This document shows positions 1 to 11,009 of a stretch of DNA of 64,000 nt, piece by piece (the stretch's first letter is position 1; every line of letters starts with the position of its first letter). The stretch covers positions 119,581 to 183,580 of the forward strand of contig MNCI01016273.1 in the NCBI GenBank assembly GCA_015680685.1. Reading direction: 5' to 3'. Made by a program: the position numbers and the translations under genes. This stretch comes from Gnetum montanum. Taxonomy: Eukaryota; Streptophyta; Gnetopsida; Gnetales; Gnetaceae. A model generated the notes under the pieces. That model saw only the letters and a program-made list of their open reading frames with translations, searched no databases and had not been told where the DNA came from.

Positions 1-235
1 TCTTCTTTTTAACTTTTTAAAATTCATTTTCCTTAGAGATTTTAAAGGAAAGGTCTTTGATCCATAACTTGACATCAATTGTGCTTACCTAAGTCTTTTC
101 CATGATAATTGGAATGTTTCCCTTATAGTTGGCCATATGAATTTCCAAGAAATCTACTAGATAGGACCATCCACACATGGTGATCATACTATCCTTTTCC
201 AATCTTAAGGGAATGATGATGGATTCATCAGTGAG
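1..235 (-). pseudogene. Element F: Gypsy aspartic protease relic
   Basis: On the minus strand this stretch translates into the C-terminal half of an Athila-type retroelement protease. It reads SYLVDFLEI, then NYKGNIPIIM, then STIDVK and LSFKISKENEF. The same block in element B (45,600-45,800, plus) reads SYPVDFLVI, NYKGDFPIIM, STVDAR and LSLEISKENEF. The usual GRAW/GRPW motif is damaged and followed by an in-frame stop. The protease would cleave the retroelement polyprotein. The catalytic Asp region should lie just upstream, near 230-300, but I could not read it clearly. The element runs off the left edge, so any pol lies outside the window. The upstream parts of F continue at 236-935 and, beyond the Copia insertion, at 11,010-12,409. 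Confidence 0.7.
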
Positions 236-935
236 CTCCAATGATGTCATATTTATTTAGTAGAGGAAAGTTCCAAGGTTTATATATTTCTTGTAAGATC
301 AAGTTCATCCTAGAATCTATGTTTACTAGAGCTTTTCACACATCATTTTCTTCAATATATAAGTAAGTGAAAGGATTTCCAATGTCAAATATTTTCCTAG
401 AAAGATGTTCTACCTTAATCCATTAAGTAACTGTATGGGTTAACATGACAACATGTACATTTTGAGATATTCTATTTGAAAGTGGCACATTGGTGATTTC
501 TGAAGTAGTTTATGAAGGATTAATAGACATAGATGTCAATGGAAGATTAGGTGGGTTGTTGGATCTAAAGAAAGCACTTTTTCAAGGATTATAATAAGAA
601 TCACTTGAATTATAATCCAATTGTAGATTTATGGCATGTGTGGCATTGCGTTGCTAGGGCTGTGGTTGTATCTCTCCTTACACATGTGATGCAAGTGGAA
701 AAGGAGTAGGATTGGAAGGTGCAAAGTGTTGTGAATAATGAAGAGGATATGTGAATGGATATTTGACTTACGGAGTGGTGGTTCTATGAAATTCATAGGG
801 GTAATAGAGATGGAAGAAAGAAGTGTGGCTTGAAAAGCCATTAGGAGATTTCAGTTGTTGGACATAATATCTGTATGAGTTCAGTTGATGGTAAGGATAT
901 TGCTAACTTAGTGATGAAATTACCCATGATTATGG
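236..935 (-). pseudogene. Element F: gag C-terminal and gag-pro linker relic
   Basis: This is the minus-strand continuation of F between gag and protease. It contains a Pro/Ser/His-rich open segment (841-629) like the proline-rich tail of gag in element A (34,865-35,479). At its upstream end, near 935, the minus strand reads CCATAATCATGGG. Joined to the segment that ends at 11,010 on the far side of the Copia element, it aligns with 44,850-44,880 of element B. That shows the two pieces were once contiguous. Stops and frameshifts are frequent and no function remains. Confidence 0.6.
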
Positions 936-940
936 ATTTT

Positions 941-1429
941 TTTTAAATCTTTTGATATGTCAAAAACAATGAAAGATGAAGTATTTATCAATATGTTTTT
1001 ATGTGACTTTATAGGCCTAAAGAAGCTAAGGTTGGAAAATCAAGAAGACCAAGTAGAAAGCAAAAAATAGAGAACTTGGAATGTTAAGTCTAAAAGTATA
1101 TGTATGAAATTAGAGAAGATCACAAGAATAGAAAACATCGCAACTTCAAGAGAAGACATCTTGTAAACTTTTAAGATGTTTCTTATTAATAGATGACATC
1201 TCTGTTGAGGGCACTTGGTGTCAGGCAAGATGTCTCATAGAAACATGAGATGTCTTTTCCAAAGATGAGACATCTTGTTCCAAGATAAGATGTCTCCTCC
1301 AAGATGTATTATCATTTAGGGAGATGTCTCATCCCTTCACAAGGCCATGAGGAAGACATATTGATTAGCCATTTCTGGTCATTGTAGGGATTCCAATAGG
1401 AACATGAAGGAGAACAAGTCTATAAGAGG
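941..1429 (+). repeat. Copia 5' LTR, left part
   Basis: This part aligns with the start of the 3' LTR from about 9,805 to 10,410. Shared landmarks are ttatcaatatgtttttat, the phrase ataggcctaa and a dense series of agacatct/agatgtct octamers. It is cut at 1,429 by the solo LTR. The last 5 bases (agagg, 1,425-1,429) are the TSD of that insertion. Confidence 0.8.
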
Positions 1430-3583
1430 TGTTGATGACCGTTTGGGATGCGACCGCCAACGAGTGTCCTCGAACAGGATTTAGGTGCCTGCTGGTCTCT
1501 GGCAACACCAAGGTGTAGATACCTCCAAATAAACTCAGTAGTTAATGTGAGTATGTGTGTGTGCTGTTGCGGCGTGCGGTTGTGAGAAATGTAACGATTG
1601 CGTTGTGTGTAAACTACAAATGACTTACTTTAAAGAGATTCAGCCAACTTTGCCAAGTACTGTGAGTTCTTGAAAATTTCCTATTTTGTTCAACTGCCTA
1701 GTCTACGCGGTCCTTATAATACCTACTTGTAACAAATAAAATTTTGCAAAAACATTTGAGCACAACTCCGCAATCTACTCCTAATTTTCCCCAGAGAAAG
1801 AGATAGTTCCACAAGAAAACTAGAAATAGAGCAAGATTCGATGGAAATAAGCAGAAAAGAAAAGAAAGCAGATTTGTGTAGACCTCAAATATTTAAACAA
1901 GGTAAAATGACACGAGTAAACACTTCGCAATAAAGCTATCCCAAATTCAATATCTACGAATTGTTCAAACTTCCAAGGCTCAAACAAGCAATATCTTCAA
2001 GACAATCCTATTATGCTACCAAAAATTGCTGCGTAAACTACCACGTACGAGACTCCATTTTGACTAGATAATAGATGTCAACGATTGCATTCAGAAAGAA
2101 CCTTTAAAAGACTTGACAATTTTTGATTGAAATACCACGACAATTCACTTTAAAGATAAAAAGAAGCTATTCTGGTCCCATCAAAATACCAAAGATTTTC
2201 TGAACCCTCTCGACTACTGAATTGTTCAACGGCGTGACTACAAACAGAGGCTCTCTTACAACAATCCCAATAGCAGTTCCCATACGTTGCAAAATAATGA
2301 AATTTACTACTAAAATGCTCTTAAGGCTTTTAAACACAAGTCCTTCTATGGCAAAATTTTAATAGAAATTTCTACCGGGCAACAAGAACAATAAGAGCAA
2401 TCTAAAAATCCCAAAATTACTTGCCAAGGATGATACTATCTAAACCACTAGCTANNNNNNNNNNNNNNNNNNNNNNNNNNNNNNNNNNNNNNNNNNNNNN
2501 NNNNNNNNNNNNNNNNNNNNNNNNNNNNNNNNNNNNNNNNNNNNNNNNNNNNNNNNNNNNNNNNNNNNNNNNNNNNNNNNNNNNNNNNNNNNNNNNNNNN
2601 NNNNNNNNNNNNNNNNNNNNNNNNNNNNNNNNNNNNNNNNNNNNNNNNNNNNNNNNNNNNNNNNNNNNNNNNNNNNNNNNNNNNNNNNNNNNNNNNNNNN
2701 NNNNNNNNNNNNNNNNNNNNNNNNNNNNNNNNNNNNNNNNNNNNNNNNNNNNNNNNNNNNNNNNNNNNNNNNNNNNNNNNNNNNNNNNNNNNNNNNNNNN
2801 NNNNNNNNNNNNNNNNNNNNNNNNNNNNNNNNNNNNNNNNNNNNNNNNNNNNNNNNNNNNNNNNNNNNNNNNNNNNNNNNNNNNNNNNNNNNNNNNNNNN
2901 NNNNNNNNNNNNNNNNNNNNNNNNNNNNNNNNNNNNNNNNNNNNNNNNNNNNNNNNNNNNNNNNNNNNNNNNNNNNNNNNNNNNNNNNNNNNNNNNNNNN
3001 NNNNNNNNNNNNNNNNNNNNNNNNNNNNNNNNNNNNNNNNNNNNNNNNNNNNNNNNNNNNNNNNNNNNNNNNNNNNNNNNNNNNNNNNNNNNNNNNNNNN
3101 NNNNNNNNNNNNNNNNNNNNNNNNNNNNNNNNNNNNNNNNNNNNNNNNNNNNNNNNNNNNNNNNNNNNNNNNNNNNNNNNNNNNNNNNNNNNNNNNNNNN
3201 NNNNNNNNNNNNNNNNNNNNNNAGTTATATTAAGGCCAATTCCATATTCATCTTCTCTGCACTTTATTACAGAAAAAGTAACTAGAGCTACTCTATCATA
3301 AGCTAGAGAGATATCTACAATTGATACACCATTTTCTTTTGACTCTAGATAAACCCTCATGCCAACATTCCCAATTGCAATGTCATTATCCCTTGATTTT
3401 CAAAACATTCAATTCAGCAACATTTTCATTTCTATTCCAACTTCATGGTTAATTAACTATTGCAGAATTCTTTACAAGAAAGAACATAATCCTCCTTGAA
3501 TAGTTTCAGTTCATTAGGATTCTGTACCTCACCATTTGCAAATAAGTCCACCTGTTCCATGAAATGGTAAAAATGTGCCAACA
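1430..3583 (-). mobile_element. Solo LTR (or short LTR-type insert) inside the Copia 5' LTR
   Basis: The insert begins TGTTG and ends CAACA and is flanked by the 5-bp direct repeat agagg (1,425-1,429 and 3,584-3,588), the signature of an LTR-retroelement insertion. Minus orientation is favoured. On that strand it starts TGTTGGCACA, has a TATA-like box (rc of 1,706-1,722) and ends in a U5-like region. No internal retroelement domain is visible, so a solo LTR left by recombination is the simplest reading. An assembly gap of 768 N hides the middle, and the length (2,154) is only as good as the gap size. A short minus-strand open stretch at 3,360-3,223 (MRVYLESKENG...) is unrecognised and could be captured sequence. 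Confidence 0.7.
2455..3222. other. Assembly gap (768 N)
   Basis: Unknown bases within the solo LTR. Open reading frames that cross it are artefacts. Confidence 1.
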
Positions 3584-3588
3584 AGAGG

Positions 3589-4194
3589 AGGACATACTTA
3601 AGAGGAAAAATCAATTCTTAGACAAGCAATTGAGCAAGAATTGTATATATTTTGTGTAAATTTTAGATTCTAAATTCTCCATATTTTCTATTAAGCCTTA
3701 AAGTAAGGAATCTAAAGTGATAGTCCAATTCTTTCTTAATTTTCTTTTTTTTTCTTTGTAGGCCCTGAAGGGTTGGATGTGCTTCTTGAGAGAAGGCATC
3801 CCTTGTAGAAAATGAGAGCTTATTGGGACCTTGCAGGGTTGGATGTGTTTCTTGAAAGGAAGCATCCCTTATAGAGCTTGAGAGTTAGTTGAGATCCTAC
3901 AAGGTTGATGTGCTTCTTGAGGAAAGGGATCTTTTGTAATACTTATAGCTTGTTGGGAACCTAAGGAGTTGGATGTGGTTCTTGAGAGAAAACATCCCTA
4001 AAGGGGCTAGAGAGGTTAACTTGTAAAGGTTGTGATGTCCTTGAAATCACATTTTTTACGAAACAAAGTTTGAAGGTGTGTAAGGATTCTACCCTCTAGG
4101 TCCTCAAGTTCAGAAACCACATATAATTAGCTATGAAAATGTTAAGTATTTTTATCTTAAACTTATTCACCCCCCTCTAATTTCTTAATTTTCA
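3589..4194 (+). repeat. Copia 5' LTR, right part
   Basis: This is the 5' LTR resumed after the solo LTR. It matches about 10,400-11,009 of the 3' LTR, including taaggaatctaaagtgatag and the 65-bp tandem repeats. It ends ...ttttca at 4,194 just before the primer-binding site. Confidence 0.8.
3770..4010 (+). repeat. Tandem repeat of about 65 bp, 4 units, in Copia 5' LTR
   Basis: Units start with ggttggatgtg at about 3,771, 3,837, 3,903 and 3,967 (period 64-66). Each contains a short cttgag...catccct segment. The same array occurs in the 3' LTR at 10,582-10,840, so it predates the insertion and belongs to this LTR family. Confidence 0.8.
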
Positions 4195-4196
4195 AG

Positions 4197-4208
4197 TGAT
4201 ATTAGAGC
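4197..4208 (+). promoter_or_regulatory. Copia primer-binding site (initiator tRNA-Met type), decayed
   Basis: The sequence tgatattagagc lies 2 bases after the LTR end. It matches the canonical plant Copia PBS tggtatcagagc except for one G-to-A and one C-to-T change. It would have primed minus-strand DNA synthesis with initiator tRNA-Met. Confidence 0.8.
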
Positions 4209-4247
4209 TTTGGTACTCCTAGTGTGAGTGTAACAACTTAGAAGTCA

Positions 4248-5660
4248 ACTATGTATTTATCATATTATAATAAGCCATCAATGTTTGATGAGATTGATTT
4301 TGCATATTGGAAAGCACAGATGCATGGATTCTTTAATCCATGGAGTTTAAAGTATGGTAATCAATTCACCCATCCAACACCAAGTGAGAAGATAGACTTT
4401 AGAGAAACTACCGTCATTCTCAAGCCATGAGATAAGTGGACCCCTTAAGAAAAGCTGAAATTTATGTTTGATTTTATAGTTAGAAATTGTATTTATTGTG
4501 CTCTTAGAAAACCTAAGTTTAATAGGATAGCTAGGTGTAAAACTACTAAGGATATTTGAAATTTTTTAGAAGCTACATATGAAGGAACCTCAATAGTTAA
4601 ATAATCCAAACTTTTAGTTTTATAAAGTAAATATGACAATCTTAAAATGAAGAAAAGAGAAAGAATCAAGGATTACTTTTCTAGAGACAATGAAATAGTA
4701 ATAGCCATTAGAGGAACTGGGAAAATTATGCCTAAGAGTTAACTTATTATTAAAATAATAAGAACATGAATTTAGACCTAAAATCACTACTATTGGAGAA
4801 ATAAGAGACTTATGTATACTAAAATCTAAAGAGCTACAAAGAGCACTTGGAGCATATGAGATGAATCTCATAAGTGAAGATGTAATTAAGCAAAAGTCTA
4901 TAGCTCTTAAAAACCATGCAAAAGAAAAAGAGTCATATAAATATGAAGAAAATAGTGATGATAAATTAGATCTTTTGGCAAGAAGAGTAAAAGTATTCTA
5001 GCACAAAAAGAGAAGAAGTTCAATGAATCAAGCATCAAAGGTAAAGAAAGAGGTAAGAAATTTTAAAATTCAAATTTTGATGCATCTTCCATAGAGGGTA
5101 GAATTTTTAATGGAAGAGGCCATCTCCCCTTTGAAGGTCCTAGTGCTAGCAGGTTGCAATGAAAGTTGTCCACCTAAGTTGAAGAGAAAGCAAGAAATTC
5201 TCTACACCACTTGGGATGAAGAATATAGTGAAGAAGAAATTGATGATGCCTCAACAAGCTTACATTTTCTTTGCATGGTCCTCATACATGAAGCTTACAT
5301 GACTAACCAAACCCATGATGCTTATGAAGATGAAGAAACTATTGAAGAAAGGTATGACTTGCTTTGTAATGAGATTATTTTCTTTTAAACTTTATGTATT
5401 GAAATGAAAAAGGCTTTGCATACTAAAGACTTAGAAATTGCTCAACTTAATTTGAAATGTTCAAACCTTGAAAAGAGAAACTCAAATGAAGGACCAAGGC
5501 ATAAAATCCAACCCTTTCTAAGGAGTATCTCATCAAGGAATTTACAAACTTGAAGCTCATTAATGAGAAATTCACTAAAGAAAGGGAGACCCTACAAGTT
5601 ATGCTAGGACAAGAAGAAAATGCAAGCAATATAAGAGGGATGAAAGATTATTTTCACATT
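4248..5660 (+). pseudogene. Copia gag relic
   Basis: The N-terminal part has the gag signature of the SIRE/Maximus group: FDEIDFAYWKAQMHGF, a KW/EKLKFMFDFIV segment and an LEATYEG motif (about 4,260-4,600). After several stops a second open piece (5,110-5,388) is rich in Glu/Asp (EEYSEEEIDD), and 5,400-5,640 is a lysine-rich coiled-coil segment. Such a long acidic/coiled tail is known in this lineage. Gag forms the virus-like particle in the cytoplasm. At least five in-frame stops and several frameshifts are present, so this is non-functional. Confidence 0.75.
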
Positions 5661-5899
5661 AAGCATTAACATGTATCTCACCAAAATGAAAATACATACC
5701 CAAGTTTAAATATTTAGCTTAAATAATGAAAACTATTCTTTTTATTGTGGAAAATTTGGACATATACAGTCTCTTTGTTATTTATGGTTAAAATAGTATA
5801 CTTGGTCTTATTCAAAGTAGCCTTGTAAAGGCATCTATGAAGCAAAGAAAGTTTGAAGACCTAAGGAGAAGAAGTATGAATTAGGAATGTTTGTACAAG

Positions 5900-7160
5900 T
5901 TTCCCTATTTGAAATTAAAAGAACCACTTGTACATTGATAGTCGATGTTCAAGACACATGATGGGAGACATGTCTCAATTTATACAATTTTTAGAATAAA
6001 AAAGTGGTGCAGTCACATTTGAAGATCATGTAGAAGCACTAATTAAAGGTAATGACACTGTTAGAGGTAAGAATCAACTACATGTTAAGGAAGTATTCTA
6101 TATTGAAGGTCTCAAGCATAATCTACCTAGTGTAAGTCAACTTTGTAAATCAAATTTTGAAGTAATTTTCTCAAGAGTGTGATGTAAAATAAGAGACCCT
6201 TGTTCTAGAAACATCATTATAGAAGACAACAGAAAAGAAAATGTTTACACTACTATTTTGGAAAATAATACTAAATATGTTTCCAAGTGTTTGATTAGCA
6301 ATAGAGGTGATGTTCAAACATGGCATAGAAAATTGGATCACATGAAGGTAGAGATACTCCTAACTCTTTCCTCTAAAGAGATGGTTTGAGGATTGCCTAA
6401 GCTAAATAAATTCACCATGAAGACATCAGGAGATTATCAAAAGGATAAACAAACAAGGGTAACATTTGGTAAGAAAAATTATATCTCTCCCTCATCTCCT
6501 TTAGATTTACTTCAAATGGACTTGGTAGTTCCTTCATAAACTCTTAGTTTAGGAAAGAAAAGATATTATCTTTCCATTATAGATGATGTTTCTCTCTTTA
6601 CATGGGTTGCCTTCATATATAATAAAGATAAAGCTTTTGAACATGTTGTAAGAATTTGTAAATAGTTACAAAATGAAAAATTCTATGTAATAAAAATGAT
6701 GAGAACTCATAATGGAGGAGAATTTAAAAATGCAAATTTAAAAAATATTATTAGTTGAATGGAATTCACCATCAATTCTCTGCTCTCAGGACTCCCTAGC
6801 AAAATGGAGTTGCTAAACATAAGAACTAGCTTCCAAATGAAATGGGAAAAACCATTCAAAATGATAGAAATATTCGTTATTATTTTTGGGCTAAAGAAAT
6901 CAACACCAAATGCTATGTCTCCAATAGAGTATTGGTAAAAGATTTACCATGAAAAGTCCCTATAAGGTTTGGACTTGTAGAAAACCTTTAGTAAGATACT
7001 TTCATATTTTTGGTACTAAATGTTTTATTTTGAATGAAAAGGATGCCTTAAGAAAATTTGATGCTAAGGTTAATGAAGGGATTTTTCTAGGATACTCTAC
7101 AATTAGTATGACATATATGGTCTACAACAAAAAACTAATACTGTAGAAGAAACTATATAT
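5900..7160 (+). pseudogene. Copia protease and integrase relic
   Basis: The protease active-site region reads YIDSRCSRHMMGD, where the family has W-x-DSG-CSRHMTG; the glycine of DSG is changed to Arg. The GAG-pre-integrase motif HRKLDHM follows near 6,325. Integrase core pieces follow: LLQMDLVVPS, KRYYLSIIDD and then RTHNGGEFKN. In the last, the second catalytic Asp (normally in a DHGGEF or DNGGEF context) has become His or Asn. The distal integrase segment (6,949-7,146) has the family phrases FHIFGTKCFILN and KFDAKVNEGIFLGYS. There are many stops, so no activity is possible. Confidence 0.8.
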
Positions 7161-7469
7161 GTGAAAATAGATGATAGTAATGGTCTTTATCTCAATGTGC
7201 AAACTGATGATGAAGAAATCCCTATTCAGATAAGTCTTCAAACACCTCAAGAAGTGTCAAATAAAGAAACCAAAATAGTAGATAAAAATGCAATTGATAC
7301 TCAAAATCAAAGTAAATTTTCAAGACTAATTAGATCACACTCACTTATTGATGTGATTGGATAGTTAAATGATGGAATAAACACTAGGATAAAAACTAGA
7401 GAGATGTGTGCCTACACTACCTACATTTTACAAAAAGAATAAAAAATTTTAGTGAGGCAAAAAATGAGA

Positions 7470-8940
7470 AAGGTTGGATCTCAACTATGGAAGATGAGTT
7501 AAACGAATTTGCTAGAAAAGATATGTGGGAACTTACTCCTAAACCCAACAACAAAGAAATCATTGGAACAAAATAGGTATTTAGAAATAAGACAAATGAA
7601 AATGGATTTATAATAAAAAATAAAGCTAGATTAGTTACCAAATGGTACACTTAACAACAAGGTATTAACATTGATGAAACTGTTGCTCTTGTAATAAGAC
7701 TAAAATCAATTAGACTCCTTCTAGCCTATGCTAGCATCAAGGGAATCCAACTATATCAAATGAATGTTAAAAATACCTTCTTGAATGAAAATATTTAAGA
7801 GGAAGTATATGCTAAGAAACATGAAGTATTTATAGATAAAATTTATTCCACTTCTATTTTTAAATTAACAAAGACTCTCTATAGACTCAAAGAAGCTCCT
7901 AGGAAATCATATGAAAGACTATCAAAATCTCTTGGACAACGACTTTGAAAGAGATAGTGGTGATGTACCTTTGTTTCTAAAAAGGACTAGTAAGGATTTA
8001 CTTATTGTGCCTATATATGTTTATGAGATTATTCTCAATGCTACTAATGAAAAACAATGCAAGAAATTTTCAGAGCTTATGCAAATGAAACTTGAAATGA
8101 GCATGATGGGGGAAGTAAACAAATTCCTTGGATTTCAAGTTACTCAAACCAAGAAAGGAACCTTTTTCTACCAAAAAAAAAATATATCAAAAGCTTGTCG
8201 CAAAGATTCAATCTAGCTAAAGCCAAGCCTAAGACAATACTAATGACTATAAATCTAAAGCTTAGTAAAGATGAATAAGGTAAATCAATCGACCACAAAA
8301 TCTATAGAGGTATGATAGGTAACTTGCTTTAGCTAATTACTAGTAAACTTGATATTATTTTGAGTGTTGGCATATGTGCTAGATATCAAGCCAATCCTAA
8401 GGAAAAACACTTAAAATCTATAAAATGAAGCTTCCACTATCTAAAAGGTACTACTAACTAGGAACTTTGGTATCCAAAAGGCTCCAAACTTGATCTTGAT
8501 GGGTATTATGATGTTGATTGGTTAGGATGCATAGATGACTATAGAAGAACAATTGGTAGCTATTTCTTACTAGGGAAAAGGATTATCTCTTGGGTAACCT
8601 AGAAATAAAATTCTATAGCTTTATCTACAACTAAAGTAGAATATTTTGGGAGGAAGTTGTAGTGCACAAATGATTTGAATGATAGAAACACTCAAGGACC
8701 TGGGAATTAAATCTGATTATGCACCCATATTTTGTGAAAATAACAGTGCTATTAACATGACTAAAAGTCCAATTCAACATTCTAGAATAAAACATATTAA
8801 TATAAGAGATCACTTCATAAGAAAGCATGCTCAACTTGGACCTGTTAAGCTAGAGTACATTGGAATAGAAGCTCGATTTGTAGATGCCTTTATGAAACCC
8901 TTTGATGAAGGAAGAATCACATTATTATGTAGATAAATAG
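7470..8940 (+). pseudogene. Copia reverse transcriptase and RNase H relic
   Basis: RT block phrases visible in order are WELTPKPNNKEIIGTK, KARLVTKWYT, QLYQMNVKNTFLN (family: QMDVKSAFLN; the Asp is now Asn) and LYRLKEAPR. The YVDD active-site region near 8,020 is changed beyond recognition (YVYEIILNAT). RNase H is clearer: DVDWLGCIDDYRRTIGSY, SIALSTTKVEYF, and near the end IKHINIRDHFIRKH and ARFVDAFMKP. The order integrase, then RT and RNase H, defines Ty1/Copia. Multiple stops and small indels make it dead. Confidence 0.85.
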
Positions 8941-9804
8941 GAATATGACCATGTCCTATTAGGTAGGAAAGATGTGCCTCTCACTCTCATTTCCTAAGAT
9001 TGGATATTTTAGATTGACAATAAAAAAGGAGGGGGGTGGGGCTTTGTGCAGGGTGTTGTGGAGGGGGATGGGAGCAAGTGGTAGTACATGTGCAGAAGAA
9101 GCTTTCATGAAAATCTTCTTTTGGATGATGTCCAACAAGGGAGAGAGTTTCTAATGTATCACCTTCAGATACTATCATAAGATGCTTGGTATGAACTAAT
9201 ATATTACCTTGAGATGTTTGGTGTGCACTCATTATGTTAGACTTTAGGATTTCCTTCATATATTACCCTAAGTTGATTGATGTGCACTAATATACTACCT
9301 TGAGATGTTTGGTATGTGCTTATGATGCTAGAATTTGGGGTTGTATTTGTTTATGATGAACTTGATATGATGGAGACTATATTCTTCGCATGCGTGCACA
9401 TGCACATAAATTCTCTTCTTATTGGTTATGCCATGGCTATATACTTATGATTACATATGCTATTATGAAGATTTTATTAGGACATGCTAATAGGACATGT
9501 TGATGAGAATATGTTTGTTTAGTTTTAATCTTTTGAGATATCATGCATTATAATCTAAGTGGTTATTTTTATGAGATATTCTTGACCACATTTATGAATA
9601 CTAGAACTATCAAATATAATGATTTAAGGAGATCATAAGGTTTTATTCATGTTATTTTTTTAAGATTAATTTTGAGATGAATGTGTTCCTTTCCTTGTTG
9701 TAATAGAGAATTCACTGAAATTATCTTAACTAAAAATTTTTATAAATATATCTATGTTGCTGCTTTCATGATAAATCATTTTTCAAGGTTTGGACATCAC
9801 CATA
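8941..9804 (+). other. Copia 3' untranslated region
   Basis: No gene is seen between the RNase H end and the 3' LTR. It holds a purine-rich run at 9,028-9,046 (aaaaggaggggggtgggg) and a phrase typical of this lineage (ggatgatgtccaacaaggga, 9,123-9,142). A purine-rich tract just before the LTR (aaagagagagat, about 9,802) is the likely polypurine tract. Confidence 0.5.
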
Positions 9805-9984
9805 AAGAGAGAGATTATTGACCTTTTGGTATGGAAAAAAACTTCAAAGATGGATTATTTATCAATATGTTTTTATAAGGCTTTATAGGCCTAAGGAAGC
9901 TAAGATTGACAAATCACGGAGACCAAGTAGAAATCAAGAGTTAACAAAATTGAAATGTTGAGTCAAAAAGTAGATGTAAGAAAT

Positions 9985-10320
9985 TGGAGAAGTTCACAAG
10001 GATAGGAGACATCCCAACTTCAAGAGAAGACATCTTGTAAACTTTTAAAACATCTCCTATTGAAAAAGGACATCTCTATAAGGATGCATGGTCTCAGGTA
10101 AGACATCTTCTAGGAATAGGAGATCTTTCCTAGAGACAAGACATCTTGTTCTAGGATAAAACATCTCCTTCAAGACATCTTATCATTCATGGAGACATCT
10201 CACCCCTTCACAGGATGTCTTGTCATCTAGGATGATGTCTCATCCTTTCACAAGACATCTTGTATCTAGATAAGATGTCTTCCCTACAAGTTGGAAAAAA
10301 TAATGAGACATCTCAAGCTA
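9985..10320. repeat. Cluster of agacatct / agatgtct motifs in Copia U3
   Basis: About ten octamer copies in both orientations occur within 335 bases, spaced 20-40 bases apart, sometimes mutated by one base. The same cluster lies in the 5' LTR at 1,120-1,345. The position, in the front part of the LTR, suits enhancer or protein-binding repeats in U3; that role is inferred. Confidence 0.65.
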
Positions 10321-10581
10321 TGAGAAAGATATCTTGATGAACCATTTTTATTTCTTGTTGGGATTCCAATGAGTAAATTAAGCAGAAGAAGACTATAAAG
10401 AAGGACATAATCCAAAGAAAAAAACATGCCTTGGATAAGAAATTGAGTAACCATTGTACATATATGGTGTGAAGTTTAGATCCTCAATTCTCTATCATTT
10501 GTATTGAGCATGAAAGTAAGGAATCTAAAGTGATAGTTTAATTTTGCCTTGATTTTCTTTTTCTTCTTTGTAAGCCCTGAG

Positions 10582-10840
10582 GGGTTGGATGTGCTTGTTG
10601 AGGGAAGGCATCCCTTATAGAACTTAGGAGCTTGTTGGAACCTTGTGGGGTTGGATGTACTTCTTAAGAGAAAGCATCCCTTGCAAATCTTAAGAGTTAG
10701 TTGAGACCTTGTGTAGTTAATATGCTTCATGAGGAAAAGCATCTTTTGTAATACTTGATAGCTTGTTGGGACCATGAGGGGTTGGATGTGATTCTTAAGA
10801 GAAAAAATTCCTTGTAAAGCTAGAGAGCTTGACTTGTAAA
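10582..10840 (+). repeat. Tandem repeat of about 65 bp in Copia 3' LTR
   Basis: Four units begin with ggttggatgtg or a near match, the counterpart of the array at 3,770-4,010. Confidence 0.75.
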
Positions 10841-11009
10841 GGTTGTGCTACTCTTGAAACATATTTTTGAAGGAAAAAAGTATGGTGGTAAGATTATATC
10901 CTCCAAGTGTAAAAGTACCTAAGTTAAAGAACCATGTAAAATCAACTGTGCAAAAGTTGGATATTTTTGGATTGAATTTATTTATACTCCTCTAAGTTCT
11001 TGATCCTCA

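Larger units (their letters stand above)
941..11009 (+). mobile_element. Ty1/Copia (SIRE/Maximus-like) element nested in F
   Basis: Two diverged LTRs (941-4,194, interrupted, and 9,805-11,009) flank a decayed gag-protease-integrase-RT-RNase H body in Copia order. A tRNA-Met-type primer-binding site follows the 5' LTR at once. The A plus T-run target (attttttt) is present on both sides, at 936-944 and 11,010-11,017. The run makes the exact start uncertain by a few bases and the TSD likely 5 bp. The flanks rejoin the gag of element F precisely, so the insertion is well supported. Its own length is about 7.9 kb after removing the 2.15 kb solo LTR. Gag ending in a long acidic/coiled-coil extension is typical of the SIRE/Maximus lineage. 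Confidence 0.85.
9805..11009 (+). repeat. Copia 3' LTR
   Basis: This is the uninterrupted LTR of about 1.2 kb, homologous to 941-1,429 plus 3,589-4,194. The first part (9,985-10,320) is crowded with the octamer agacatct and its complement agatgtct. The middle (10,582-10,840) carries the 65-bp tandem repeats. The LTR ends ...gatcctca at 11,009, followed by the attttttt target sequence and by element F gag. Confidence 0.8.

Noticed and set aside
2421-3360. Two long open frames across 2,421-3,360
   Set aside because: They consist almost entirely of the N gap.
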